DNA of 64,000 nt, taken from positions 4,776,293 through 4,840,292 of the forward strand of contig CM039210.1 in the NCBI GenBank assembly GCA_008360975.2. The letters are read 5' to 3'. How positions within the stretch are numbered: position 1 is the first letter of the stretch; every line of letters begins with the position of its first letter. Both the position numbers and the translations under genes were made by a program. Below the pieces are notes generated by a model. That model saw only the letters and a list, made by a program, of their open reading frames with translations. It ran no database searches and was not told the DNA's origin. Shown here piece after piece: positions 1 to 9,844 of this stretch. The DNA comes from Lichenostomus cassidix. Its lineage: Eukaryota > Chordata > Aves > Passeriformes > Meliphagidae.

Positions 1-139
1 AACAGACTGCAAATACTTGTGTAACTATAATTAGTAACATCTGTAACAGTATATTAGTTTCTCGTTTGGTGAAATAAAACGGAGCTTGCTTTATGACCCA
101 CATTGGGCCGTGTCGCTTGCTCTCTCTTGCCGCTCATCA
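1..139 (+). mobile_element. LTR-b, 3' part, cut by window edge
   Basis: The sequence matches the last part of the complete LTR-b at 34591-34962: the same run of ACTATAATTAG, ACATCTGTAACAGTATA, the TTTCTCGTTTGGTGAAATAAAA polyadenylation region, and a CA end. Its final TCA supplies the stop codon of the minus-strand leader ORF to its right, so the LTR truncates that ORF. The 5' end lies outside the window. Confidence 0.75.
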
Positions 140-571
140 AAGTATTGTTCTGTTTCTCAGCATGATGTACACAGTGCTGGTCACAGAGAAAAAAGAAAAC
201 AGAACTGACAGGAAGATTATGCCATCCTTAGCATCTAGAGAGAACTCAATATTGTCAAAGATGGCTGTGCCTGGCCTGAAATGCTGGAAGAAACCGTTCT
301 CTCCTCCTAGCCCCAGAGGGTGGGTGCGATTGCTGAGGAGGTCCCAGACGTAGCAGCTCAGGTTAGGCCAGGCAGACAAAGTCGAGTATATATAATGAAT
401 GGCATTTATCGCCTCACAGGTTACCATGCAATAGGCATAATAAACCAATAGAGCAATTCTCATGCCATTCCCTGGTCGCAACAGGAGCAATACGACGGGC
501 AGATAGTTTCCTATTTGAGGAAAAATATAGAGAGCGAGATACAGTACCCATATAGATAAGCTGAGCATCAT
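137..571 (-). pseudogene. Hydrophobic multi-pass leader ORF of an LTR-c element (truncated copy)
   Basis: The open frame begins at the first methionine (571) after the primer-binding site and LTR-c on its right, giving about 144 residues. It has several hydrophobic stretches that look like membrane helices: one at its start, one around LPVVLLLLRP, one around MRIALLVYYAYCMV, and one near the end around IIFLSVLFSFFSVTSTVYI. There is an N-x-T site (LLSNRTH). It aligns along its length with the ORF at 1155-1547 on the other strand: PQIG, then a basic turn plus helix, then YS-LL---P-L---W--SN-T, then FR-GT--F-NI-F-LD-K. I do not recognise the family. Position directly after LTR and primer site suggests the N-terminal part or leader of gag. 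The frame stops at the LTR-b junction, so the downstream part is missing. Function is unknown; membrane association is an inference from hydrophobicity. Confidence 0.6.
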
Positions 572-603
572 GGTGATAGGATTTCTGAGTTTCCCCAGGT
601 CGT

Positions 604-621
604 GCCCCACATTGGGCGCCA
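604..621 (-). promoter_or_regulatory. Primer-binding site, tRNA-Lys1,2 type
   Basis: On the minus strand the 18-mer TGGCGCCCAATGTGGGGC starts five bases after the CA end of LTR-c. It differs at one position from the Lys1,2 primer site known from Mason-Pfizer-type and foamy retroviruses. It fixes the LTR at 627-1143 as a 5' LTR reading to the left. Confidence 0.75.
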
Positions 622-626
622 AAATG

Positions 627-1143
627 TGCGTTGGTTTGAAAACAAACCAGTGGGAGATCACAAGTCAGGATTAAAAGTAAAAATAAGTGAAATAATACAA
701 GGAAAAGCACTGACAAAGTCAGATACAACCTGACACCCTGTTAGGGTGGTGGTAGCAGTCCAACTGAAGTAGTTCAGTTCAAGCAGTGATCCTGTGAAGG
801 TCTGGTCTCCAGCTGAAGGTCCAGTGGTAGCTCTTGTCCTCTGGGAACCCTGTAGATAGGGCTAGCTCAGGCAGTTCTAAGGCCAGGTTATATTCAGGTG
901 GGAACACCTGGCTCTTCCCTCTTGGGCAGAGCATCCCACAATGGGATAAGTCCATGAGTCATGCGGTGGGTCCCTAATGGCCCATTGTCTGTCATCTGGG
1001 GTGGGTCATTAGCAGCTGATAACAGCTAACTGATGGCCCATTGCCTGTCATCTGGGGTGGGTCGTTAGCAGGTGATAACAGCTAACGGCCCACAGCTGGT
1101 GGTAATGGAATACTTAAATACATCTATATTGCAACCTAGGACA
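627..1143 (-). mobile_element. LTR-c, 5' LTR of truncated minus-strand element
   Basis: The LTR runs TGTCCTAGGTTGCAATATAG to AACCAACGCA on the minus strand, 517 bp. It matches the copies at 6893-7414 and 24185-24647. An internal segment containing the GATGACAGGCAATGGGCC-like motif is present twice here. The primer-binding site follows on the left. To the right it abuts the leader ORF of a second related element (1155 onward), so this insertion removed or separated that element's own LTR. Confidence 0.8.
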
Positions 1144-2296
1144 GGCACCTAGGCATGTTTGCCTATCCACAGATAGGGGCAATTTTGTCCCTGGCATATA
1201 ACTTTTACAAATCAGGGACACGAATCAGGATTGCCATATTGATGTACTTGGTAGTAATGATTTATAGAAGTTTAACAGAGGTACTGGGACCTATTGAGGA
1301 TGTGTATTCTCTGTTGTTTCTCTGTCCTAGTCTTGGTAACCTTCTTTGGGGGTTTATGAGTAATTACACCCAGTCTGTTAAGGGAAAAGTAGGGGATGAT
1401 GTTTCCCAGCCCTTCATCTCCCTCTTCCCCTTCAGATCTGGCACATCACCTTTTGAGAATATTCAGTTTCCCCTGGATGTTAAAAGAGACCACCTTCCTG
1501 TTGTTTTATCTATTAGGTTTCCTCTATATGGTCTGCAGTTTGTCTAGAATCAGGACTGAGATTTCCAAAGGGGTTGTCCAGACACCTGCCCCAGTCATGG
1601 AAAATTCTGAGTGGTGTGGGGAATGGAAGAACATCAGCCAAACCCTGAAGGAATTATCTGCCCCGATAGCTTGGAACTTCCCCCCTAAACAAATTCAGAA
1701 TCCAGCTGAGGTGGGGATATATCTGAAAGAGAAGTGCAATGACAACTCTAATGAGGAGAAGAAGAAGCTCATTGCAATATGCTGGGCCCTGGCTAATGCT
1801 TATTGCACACTGCTAGATACTGTAGGGCAGCAGATAAAGCCAGAGGGGCAGGAGGATGAATCAGCAGACACCCCAGTCACTCAGGCTGCAGCTAAACCAG
1901 ACAGGAAGCCTAAGCCAACAGCAATTGCCCCTGTCCAGAGAAGGAAACACAAAACAAAATCCATCCACCCAGTGGATGATGATGGGGAGCCAGGATCTTC
2001 ACAGCCAGTAGAGGAATCCAAACCAGAAATCATTACTGAGTCTCTGTCCATAGAAAACCTTTGCAGCTTAAAAAAAGATTACACCCGACACTCTGAAGAA
2101 TCTATATTAAGTTGGTTGGTGCGCATCTGGGACACCGCAGGTGATGGTACAGTTCGGGACAGTATTGAAGTGAGACATTTGGGATCCCTGTCACGTGATG
2201 CAGGTATCGACCAAGGGATGGCAAGGGGGCCCAAAGCTCTCAGTCTCTGGACACGGTTCTTAAGGAGTGTGAGGGAAAAATACTTGTGCCCAGAAA
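1144..2296 (+). pseudogene. Element E2: membrane leader plus Fv1-like gag, 5' portion
   Basis: From ATG 1155 the frame encodes a hydrophobic leader (MFAYPQIGAILSLAYNF and further helices) homologous to the minus-strand ORF at 137-571. A frameshift near 1490 moves the reading to the frame running to 2296. After a last helix (LLFYLLGFLYMVCSL) comes a soluble region: WCGEWKNISQTLKELSAP, a stretch rich in D, E, K and P, then KKDYTRHSEESILSWLVRIW and RHLGSLSRDAGIDQGM. That last part resembles the gag-derived Friend virus susceptibility (Fv1-like) proteins annotated in birds, whose mammalian counterpart derives from ERV-L gag. Provirus E3 cuts the frame at codon ...CPE; the continuation is at 9845. 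Not coding-competent. The Fv1-like and ERVL assignment is from family knowledge; the leader's role is unknown. Confidence 0.65.
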
Positions 2297-2567
2297 TGTC
2301 ACTGTTGGACCGTTAGCGGAGTGAAGAGATGAGTCCTTCAGAGTGCTAGAAATAACTACTTTATTAAATAATTAACAGATTTATATACACATCAGAAGGC
2401 CGTTCGGATTGGACCAACAATCATCCGTCCCCAGGGATTGATTGGCCCAGGCGTTTGACCACCTGTATCCAAAAGGCTGTTTCAATAACATGAAACTTTA
2501 TCCTTATTTATAAAACATAGAAAAAGAAGAGAAAAATTCCCATGGGAAAGGTTTCTGTGCTGCCACA
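2297..2567 (-). mobile_element. E3 3' LTR (LTR-a)
   Basis: On the minus strand it runs TGTGGCAGCACAGAAACC to CAACAGTGACA. It has a TATA-like GTATATAAATC and, downstream, AATAAAG, the usual U3-R order. Same length as the 5' copy. Confidence 0.88.
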
Positions 2568-2582
2568 GCTCCCCCTTTTTAT
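2568..2582 (-). promoter_or_regulatory. E3 polypurine tract
   Basis: The minus strand reads TAAAAAGGGGGAGC directly before the TG of the 3' LTR, the position where plus-strand DNA synthesis is primed in retroviruses. Confidence 0.8.
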
Positions 2583-3003
2583 TTAAGAACCAGAAGGCGT
2601 TGCCTGTGAAACTCTGTGAATTCAGCATGAAGGATCTGTTTGGCCAGTTACCAAACAGAGCCTAGATGGAAAACCGATAAGGGGTCGGCCTGGCAGTGGC
2701 CAGCCACCGAACAGAGCCCAAACCAGATGCTGATTTAAGGTGAACAGAGAGACTCTCCAGCAATACACTGGGTAATGCATCTATAAACTTAATTCTATAT
2801 TACAAGTCTATAATTCAGTTAAAACATGCTTTCAAAGTCCTTGCTTTCTGACTCCAGAAAAACTTAAATTTCAGTCTCTGCTTGTGGAAGGACCGTCTTC
2901 CTGATGGTCAGTGTCCTGGCCATCATCAGAAGGATCACTTGGTTGGTGTTCTGCATTCTGGTTGTTATTTTGAGGTTGCTGGTTCTGTCTCTGGAGCCGC
3001 AGG
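2583..3003 (-). other. E3 region between integrase and polypurine tract
   Basis: The integrase frame, or a shifted frame, continues to about 2864 as a Q/N/D/S-rich tail (QQPQNNNQNAEHQPSD). The remaining roughly 280 bp show no env-like frame. I see no gene here. Confidence 0.5.
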
Positions 3004-4428
3004 TCAGGGCGAACGCATTTTGCAGGCAGCCATCGTACCCCAGTATCTGTGGAAACTGCAAGCATACCCACGACCCCAAGCAATAAGCTCATGAGGGCCT
3101 TCCCAGATGTTAGTAAGTAGGTTCCGTACCCATACCTTCGCCCGGGGCAAGCACAACTCGCCTGACGACTGCAATGAGAGAAAATGGATCAAAATCACAG
3201 GATTATTCGAATTTGGTGGCACTGTAAGGTGATTAATTGTGTACAAAGCTTTTTCCAATTGGCTCTGTGGTGTTTCCCCATGCATTCCCTCTTTTTGTCT
3301 TTCGAAGACATGCTTCAGAGTACCATGAGCGCGTTCAACAATGGCTTGGGCAGTAGGAGAATGCGGAATACTGAATTTATGGTCTACACCCCAGAGGTAC
3401 AAAAACTGCCACGTCCTCTGCGAGGCGTAGACAGGACCATTATCGGTATTCACAGTGGCTGGCACACCCAGGACCGAGAAGGCTAATTTCCAAAGGGCAA
3501 TGGCATCGCGACACTTTTCTCCAGTATGAGCAGTTGCCCACGCGGCTGTGGAGAAAGAGTCAATAGACACGTGCACATATTTGAATTGGCTAAATTCAGG
3601 GATGTGTGTCATGTCCGTCTGCCAGAGCTGCAAGGCCTTTAGGCCTCTGCGGTTTACCCCTGGTGGCAGAGGTGCAGCGAGTCCGTGGCAGTCAGCACAA
3701 GCACTGACAATGTCGCGAGCCTCAGTTGGCATCAATTGAAACTGCTTCTGCAGGGTATGTGCACTCTGATGAAAGAAACCGTGTGATGCCTTGGCTTGTG
3801 CAATTTTGTCAGGCTGAGGTGCCACCCATGCAGGGTTGGCTAATATGTCAGCCCTGGCATTGCCTTCTGTTATAAAACCTGGTAATTTGGTGTGGCCTCG
3901 AATGTGCAAAATATAATATGGATGCACTCGAACTTGAATCGCCTTCCACAAGGTTCGCAATAGCGAAACCAGAGCCGCATTATTGACTTCTTTTAAAAGT
4001 GAACAATCCAAATGTTTGGTTATGTCTGCTACATAAGCAGAGTCAGTAACAAAATTCAAAGGCACCTGAGAGAACCGCTGAAAAGCCATGGCAACTGCAT
4101 TCAATTTAACCAACTGAGCAGAGCCTGTCTCATGGCTTTTCAGCACTTGCCACTCAGATCCTTCCTTCCGGTTGACAATGGCCTTTCCTGTTTTCCCAGA
4201 ACCGTCCGTGAAGATGGTGGGTCCATGAACCGGCACCCAACTGTTCTTTGGCCTTAACATAAAACTGATTAAATTTGCCAGCTGCAGCAATTTGTGGCTG
4301 GGCAGATGGTAAGCAATCTGCCCTGAGAAACTTTGCAGTGTACTTTGCAAAGGAGCGCTATTAGCAAGGCTCCATTCAAAGCTGTCCCATGATACCGGAA
4401 CAACAATCGTTGCAGGATCTGCTGCCAT
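3004..4428 (-). pseudogene. E3 pol: RNase H and integrase
   Basis: This is the longest open frame of the window, 474 residues. RNase H is marked by FTDGSGK (first Asp), VTDSAYVADI and GNARADILANPA. The expected catalytic Glu in the QLVELNAV-type helix is Lys here (QLVKLNAV, codon at 4105-4107), which should abolish RNase H activity. Integrase follows: zinc-binding H-x3-H in HGFFHQSAH and C-x2-C in SACADC, then catalytic Asp in WQTDMTHI, Asp in VNTDNGPVYA and Glu in AIVERAHGTLK, spaced as in retroviral DDE integrases. The C-terminal DNA-binding part includes KVWVRNLLTNIWEGPHEL. The start of the open frame is not a biological start; it would be processed from a Gag-Pol precursor. Confidence 0.85.
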
Positions 4429-5583
4429 CAGTTGTAAACACTGATAAACGACATTTGATTATCAGGCAAGCGATCAATTCAAACAATGTGGGTGCTGTCC
4501 TTTTTTGGCTGATGGGGCAAAGAGACCCATTCCAGGATATGCAAAGGGTCAGCCCATTGTTTGTTCCACTGGCCAATGATACCTGTAGGATGGAGGTCTG
4601 GAGCAGTAATGAAAACAGTGATATCAGTAGAGGGATCTACTCGATAAACCTGACAGGCAGAAACAGCTTGCTGCACCTCATTCAGCACCTGTCGCGCCTC
4701 AGGAGTCAATTTCAGAGGTGAGTTTAGATCAGAGTCCCCCTTTAAAATTTTAAAAAGCGGGGAAAGTTGTGCATTGGTTAGCCCCAGATACGGACGTAAT
4801 CAGTTGATGATACCTAGCAATTTTTGGACATCATTCAGAGTCTTAATAGAGTCTAAACACTGTACCTCTTGATGCTGTATGGTTTGATCCAAAATTTTGA
4901 CTCCCAAATATTTCCAAGGAGGTTGTTGTTGAACTTTCTCCAGAGCCACTTGAAACCCATAAGAATGCAAGGCATCGAGCAGTCGAGGCTGTAACCTCTG
5001 CAACTCATCCTGGGTGGATGTTGCCACCAGGATATCATCCATATAATGGTATCAGAGTGCCTCAGGAAACTGCTCACGGATTCCGGACAAGGCCTGAGCG
5101 ACATACCATTGACAGATAGTCAGGCTATTTTTCATGCCCCGAGGTAACACTTTCCGTTGAAATCTCTTTACAGGCTCCACATTATTAATTGCAGGCATAG
5201 TAAAGGCAAATTTTGGCCTGTCATTGGGGTGCAAAGGGATTGTAAAAAAACAATCCTTCAAATCAACGATCAAGATTTCCCACCCTGTGGGAATCATTGT
5301 AGGTGAGGGCATGCCAGGCTGTATGCTCCCCATACTTTCCATCACTGCATTAACTTTTCGGAGATCTTGCAACAGTCTCCATTTCCCCGATTTTTTCTTA
5401 ATTATGAAAACGGGTGTTCCAGGGACTGGTAGAATGCTCAATGTGTCCCTTTTGCAGTTGCTCCTGAACCAGCTGACAAAGGGCAACTAATTTGTCTTTT
5501 GGCAGGGGCCACTGTGGTTCCCATATAGGTGTTTTGGTCAGCCATCGCAAAGATAACGTGGAATACAGTGCACCCTTGCACAC
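4429..5583 (-). pseudogene. E3 pol: reverse transcriptase, broken
   Basis: Fingers and palm are clear across three frames: [55 protein letters not shown], and the active site [11 protein letters not shown] at about 5050-5018. A TGA at 5052-5054 sits just upstream of YMDD in frame. A frameshift near 5405 separates the segment before SPWNT from the segment after it. The thumb runs on to about 4800, and the connection (4429-4800) is again shifted. Catalytic Asp residues are intact, but the gene cannot be translated through. Confidence 0.82.
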
Positions 5584-5589
5584 ATTGAC

Positions 5590-5900
5590 CCCTATTAAAA
5601 ATTTGTCATGATTCGCACCCCCTAGGCTGCCAACATGTCCTGTCCCCAGAGGTTAATTGGAGCTGAAATGACAAAGGGCCAGATTAAGGCTGTGTGTCCC
5701 TCTGGGTCCTTCACCAACACAGGTTGCTTACTCAGTCAGCTCTGTGTGGTTCCTCCCAGCCCTACGATAGATGATCCTGCAGGAGATAAAGGCCATGAAG
5801 GAGGCCATGAAGTGGAGGAAAGGATCGTTGCATCAGCACCTGTATCAATCAAACCTCGGATCCGAATTCGGTGTGGATGCGCTTTCGGCATGATGAGGGT
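5590..5900 (-). pseudogene. E3 protease
   Basis: On the minus strand near 5865-5830 the frame encodes GLIDTGADATILSS, the Asp-Thr-Gly active site of a retroviral aspartic protease, followed downstream by [12 protein letters not shown] (flap-like). It is in a different frame from the preceding gag-dut ORF, which could be an ancestral frameshift signal or later decay. No stop was seen in the core, but the join to RT is broken. Confidence 0.7.
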
Positions 5901-6873
5901 ACGTCATCTGTGGTCTCTCATTCGAGATGGCAGCAGCCCAGTAGACCTGCGGAAGTCCCAGCAGTTCAGTGCTGTTACCTCCACCAACTTGCTGGTCTAC
6001 CCTGGGAACAGAAGACTCAAAAGGCAACAATTGAGCAATGTGAGTCTTTTCAGGGATGGTGACAGGGGGTTCTGATGTGGAAACCGTAGCATGAATCTGG
6101 CCTGTAAAATCAGCATTTATAACTTCTGGAAGAACAAGGATTCCTTGGCTAGTGGCATCAGGTCCTCCCATAAGCAGTGCTCTGAATCCCTGATCTAGGG
6201 GTCCATGCACATCCAAGGGAATCCTATGTGCATCGCCAGATTCTAAGACGACTGTTGATGAGGTATAGGTGTTGACTCGGGCTGAGCCTTGGGTGCCATC
6301 TCCACATTGACTGGATAGGCCTGTGTCGCCGCCCTGTTCTGCGGGAACTGTCTTGATGGGGGGGCAAAACCCTCTTTTTGCTCCCCTCTTCACGTTTCCT
6401 GACAGGGGTTGACCATCTACATGGTATTTGGACCTGCAATATTTTGGACAGTGACCTGGCCTACCACACCTCCCGCACTGAGGAATCCTGGTCCCCGAAT
6501 TTTCCTTCTGCTTTGGTTTGACTTGTTTCCGTTTGTTCCCAGCTTTGGGCTGTTTTTGTTCCTGATCAGGGGGTTCCCGACCAGCCGACAGAAATGCAGC
6601 CAAGGCGGATTTCCTTTGACTGTCTGCCTGCACCTTAGCGCAAGCTTGTACCACATCTGTGACTGAAGGATCTCCTTGTAGGACATTTATGATCCTTCTA
6701 CACTTGTCGTTGGCATTGTCTCTTGCCAACTGCTTGCACAATATCTGTCTCAATGTATTATCTTCCACCTGCTTATCCAAAGTTGCTGCTAGCTTCTCTA
6801 CAAAGGTCAGGAAAAGCTCAGATTGTCCCTGATGTATTTTTGAATATAGTGTTTGTGGGGCAATCATCTCCAT
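5845..6873 (-). pseudogene. E3 capsid C-terminus, nucleocapsid and dUTPase
   Basis: The open frame of 342 residues starts just inside the LTR-c insertion. Residues 1-60 fit a capsid C-terminal domain with its major homology region (QGQSELFLTFVEKL). A CCHC zinc knuckle follows (CGRCGRPGHCPKYC). Next is a dUTPase-like domain: GPLDQGFRALLMGGPDATSQ, LPEVINADFTGQIHATVS and the C-terminal motif-like region IAQLLPFESSVPR. The N-terminal GSAGxD motif of dUTPase is degraded (GSARVNTYT), so enzyme activity is doubtful. Ends in the protease leader. Confidence 0.78.
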
Positions 6874-6892
6874 AGTTTTTACAATGGCTCCC

Positions 6893-7414
6893 TGTCCTAG
6901 GTTGCAATATAGATGTAGTTAAGTATTCTATTACCACCAGCTGTGGGCCGTTAGCTGCTATCACCTGCTAAAGACCCACTCCAGATGACAGGCAATGGGC
7001 CATCCGTTAGCTATTATCAGCTGCTAATGACCCACCCTGCATGACAGGCAATGTGCCATCAGGGACCCACCGTGTGACTCATGGACTTATCTCATCCCAT
7101 TGTGGGATGCTCTGCCCAGGAGGGAGGAGCCAGGTGTTCCCACCTGGATATAACCTGGCCCTGGAACTGCCTGAGCTAGCCCTGTCTACTGGGTTCCCAG
7201 AGGACAAGAGCTACTACTGGATCTTCAGCTGGAGACTAGACCTTCACAGGATTACCGCTTCAACTGGACTACTTCAGTTGGACTGCTACTACCACCCTAA
7301 CAGGGTGTTAGGTTGTATCTGACTTTGTCAGTGCTTTCCCTTGTATTATTTCACTTATTTTTAATTTCAATCTTGACTTGTGATCTCCCACTGGTTTGTT
7401 TTCAAACCAACACA
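6893..7414 (+). mobile_element. Solo LTR-c nested in E3 capsid gene
   Basis: It runs TGTCCTAGGTTGC to AACCAACACA, 522 bp, opposite in orientation to E3 and matching 24185-24647. Flanks CTCCC (6888-6892) and CTACC (7415-7419) fit a 5-bp target duplication with one change. It splits the capsid ORF (7415-7682 from 6873 downward). Confidence 0.82.
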
Positions 7415-7757
7415 CTACCATACTGAACTTTTGGGCTTGCTCCAGAATCCGAGGATCCCAAGTAGCTTGGACATTGGGGGTAGTGAAATATCCTCTACCC
7501 ATAAGGACATCCGCCCCAATCATGCGCCTAGGGTCCTCAGAAGGCAAGGACATATTGTCCTTTATCTGTTTTTCAACCATCATTCTCCAATTGTTTTCAA
7601 AAACTCCATATTGCATGGGGTGAAACAACACTTGAACCAAATATGTAATATCAAATGGAGCAAGCAGATCACTATTTATCACTCTAATAATTTGTATAAC
7701 ATGTGAAGAAGAGAGCCCATAAGTTGCTACTTTCGAGTGAAGGTCGTTTACGACCTT
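7415..7757 (-). pseudogene. E3 capsid N-terminal part
   Basis: The minus-strand frame encodes LLAPFDITYLVQVLFHPMQY and then RRMIGADVLMGRGYFTTPNV, a pattern typical of the capsid N-terminal domain of alpha/beta-type ERVs. It runs into LTR-c at 7414 and resumes at 6892. Frame continuity with the upstream gag segment at 7758 is broken. Confidence 0.7.
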
Positions 7758-8807
7758 CTATGCAATGACGTCATGCTTGCTTTTCTCATCCAAGTCTGGG
7801 TCTGGCACAAACACCAGAAAAGCCTGAGCATCTCCTTGCAGGAAGCTAGCATCACCTTGACCTGCCGTGGCAGCTCCATGGCTCCCCCGTCGTCTTGTCA
7901 TCCCCAATCTCTCTATAAGGTCCCAATGTCCCACATCCAGCGCGCCCTGCTTTACTGATTCCCAGTAATGCAGGGAGTCCCAAGGGCATAATGCCTCCGC
8001 GCTGTTCCGGCATATCCAAGGGTTGCTCAGAAGCAAGTTCTTCTTTCGCCGCCCCGCCAGCGCGAGCTTTTGCCCAGGAGGAAGGAACCCCTCCACGTCA
8101 CTGTCTGAATCGTCAGAGTAGGGCTTGCTATCTGCGAGCCCCATCACAAAGGACGGGGTCTGGCCGGATGCAGTCTCTGTGCCGAGAAACGGCACAGTGA
8201 TGGGATTCGGGGAGGGGCAAGAGGATGGCAGCGATACAAGCGCGGCATCAGGCGTGCTTGCCAAGTTCGCTGGCATGGCATCAGTTAAAATCGCTTGCTG
8301 CGTCGGCACGAACGCGGCTGGATCCGCGCGCTGTGCCAAGTTCGTGTCTGCCGCTGAAACTGTCAGAGGGACCGTTACCTGTCTGTGTCCCGGATCCTTC
8401 CACACCCCCGCCGCCATGTCGGGTGCCACCACGGCATTGAGCCCGTACACCTTCCGGGGTCTTGTGGCAAGGACTTCTGCCCCAGTCCAGCCTGCGTGCT
8501 GGATGTGCCGTGAGCAGATCTCCACCATATCTCAGCGGAATCCGGCCACTTCGCCCAGTAAATCCATTAAAAGCCGAGACGAAGGGGGCACACCTGGCAG
8601 AGACCCAAAATCCCGTGTACTTGAGTCACAGGGCGTCTTCCCCAGAAGCGCTTCAGTGGACATGTCGATCAAATCTCCCTGACTGGAAGCACCGCCTGCC
8701 AGAGGCTTCTCTTCTGATTCCCGCATGGCCCACACGGAAGCTGGGACCCCCAAGTCCACAGCTGTTCTGGACGGATCCAGGGTCTGTTGCTGTCCCGCCT
8801 GCATCAC
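7758..8807 (-). pseudogene. E3 gag, middle region
   Basis: Two minus-strand frames (8532-8807, 7758-8528) are rich in Ala, Pro, Ser and acidic residues, with an acidic run YSDDSDSDVEGFLPPGQK. Position between matrix and capsid suggests a p10/phosphoprotein-like spacer. I see no catalytic motif. A frame change near 8530 breaks it. Confidence 0.55.
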
Positions 8808-8958
8808 GGCAGGGCAAGCTGTTTCTGCACTTTCAGTCCCTGCCCCCGGGGCAGCCCGTGCTGCGGCTGAGAGCTCCGGCAGCAGCCCGGATGGGGGTAG
8901 AAGGGCAGCGCCATTTCACGGAGGCAGAGGGGGGGTAACGCTCACTGCCCCTGGCGTC

Positions 8959-9489
8959 TCAGGGCCAGCCCCGTTCTTCCTCTTTCTTCAGCATCTCTGC
9001 TAACTGGTCATTTGGATGGGGGTAAGTGCGTAAGAAAAAATCATTTGGAGAATTATACTTGCTCTTTTTGGACCCATCCGCTGCTGACTGTGGGGCTGTG
9101 GGGTCAGTCTGGGTTGGGGGATTCTCCGTGCGGTGCTCGCCGACCGAAAGCAAGGAGTCCAGGCAGAGAGCCGTGTCCAGCTCTGCAGTGTAAAATTCCT
9201 GTCCCCTTAACGCATCCCAGACTGCTCGCCATGTCCGATGCAAACGAATGGTTTTCTTGTCTCCAAATATCATCTCTTTCCACAAAGCCTTCCCAACCTT
9301 GAGCCACAAAGGACAGTCCACGTCTGTGTCCCAGACTTCTGGAATCCCATTTTCGGCAGCCCAGGTCATCAAAACCCTGGTCAGGTGCTGCTTCTGTGTG
9401 ACCGCTGGATCACACCAGGGATCCTCCAAGAAAGCTTGCAAAAGTTTGTCTTTCGGCATTGGGGGGGTCCATGTCCATCCCAAAACCAA
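8959..9489 (-). pseudogene. E3 gag N-terminus (matrix-like)
   Basis: The frame of 176 residues is the first one downstream of the primer-binding site on the minus strand. It has an all-helix character (KDKLLQAFLEDPW, HLTRVLMTWAAENG, CPLWLKVGKALW, TWRAVWDALRG), as expected for a matrix domain, and ends in a hydrophilic stretch (DQLAEMLKKEEERG). No clear myristoylation glycine follows the first Met. It continues out of frame into the 8532-8807 segment. Confidence 0.6.
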
Positions 9490-9553
9490 GCCGCGCCACG
9501 CCGCGTGCGGTGGGAGGGGAACGGTGCCAGCGTACCTTTGCGTTGCATGCAGT

Positions 9554-9571
9554 ACACATTGGTGGTCACCA
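9554..9571 (-). promoter_or_regulatory. E3 primer-binding site
   Basis: The minus strand reads TGGTGACCACCAATGTGT, two bases after the 5' LTR end. Its first eight bases equal the start of the tRNA-Trp primer site of avian alpharetroviruses. The rest diverges, so the tRNA assignment is tentative. Confidence 0.5.
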
Positions 9572-9573
9572 GA

Positions 9574-9844
9574 TGTCGCTGTTGGACCATTAGCAGAGTG
9601 AAGCGATGAGTCCTCCAGAGTGCTAGAAATAACTACTTTATTAAATAATTAACAGATTTATATACACATCAGAAGGCCGTTCAGATTGGACCAACAATCA
9701 TCCGTCCTCAGGGATTGATTGGCCCAGGCGTTTGACTGCCTGCATCCAAAAGGCCGTTTCAATAACATGAAACTTTATCCTTTTTTATAAAACAGAGAAG
9801 GAGAAGAGAAAAATTCCCATGGGAAAGGTTTCTGTGCTGCCATA
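9574..9844 (-). mobile_element. E3 5' LTR (LTR-a)
   Basis: 271 bp, same ends as the 3' copy except that the outer dinucleotide reads TA for CA on the plus strand. A TATA-like element and AATAAA are present in minus orientation. Its right flank starts CAGAAG, the uncut E2 gag sequence. Confidence 0.87.

Larger units (their letters stand above)
2297..9844 (-). mobile_element. Provirus E3, env-less, ERVK/alpha-beta-like
   Basis: Two 271-bp LTRs (2297-2567 and 9574-9844) enclose gag, dUTPase, protease, RT, RNase H and integrase on the minus strand. By eye the LTRs differ at about 16 positions, so the insertion is not recent. Flanking 6-mers CAGAAA (2291-2296) and CAGAAG (9845-9850) form a one-mismatch target duplication inside E2 gag. 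Only about 420 bp lie between integrase and the 3' LTR polypurine tract, so no env is present. Solo LTR-c sits in the capsid region. Frameshifts and stops break every gene. The order gag-dut-pro-pol without env matches intracisternal-type elements. Confidence 0.88.

Noticed and set aside
137..661. Starting the minus-strand leader ORF at the methionine at 661
   Set aside because: That start lies inside the LTR upstream of the primer-binding site; the first methionine after the primer site (571) is more plausible.
3004..4428. 474-codon open frame as an active retroviral polyprotein
   Set aside because: It is only the RNase H-integrase part; RNase H lacks its Glu, and RT, protease and gag upstream are interrupted.
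8125..8682. 185-codon plus-strand ORF over E3 gag
   Set aside because: It is the complement of a GC-rich gag region on the minus strand and has no recognisable protein features.
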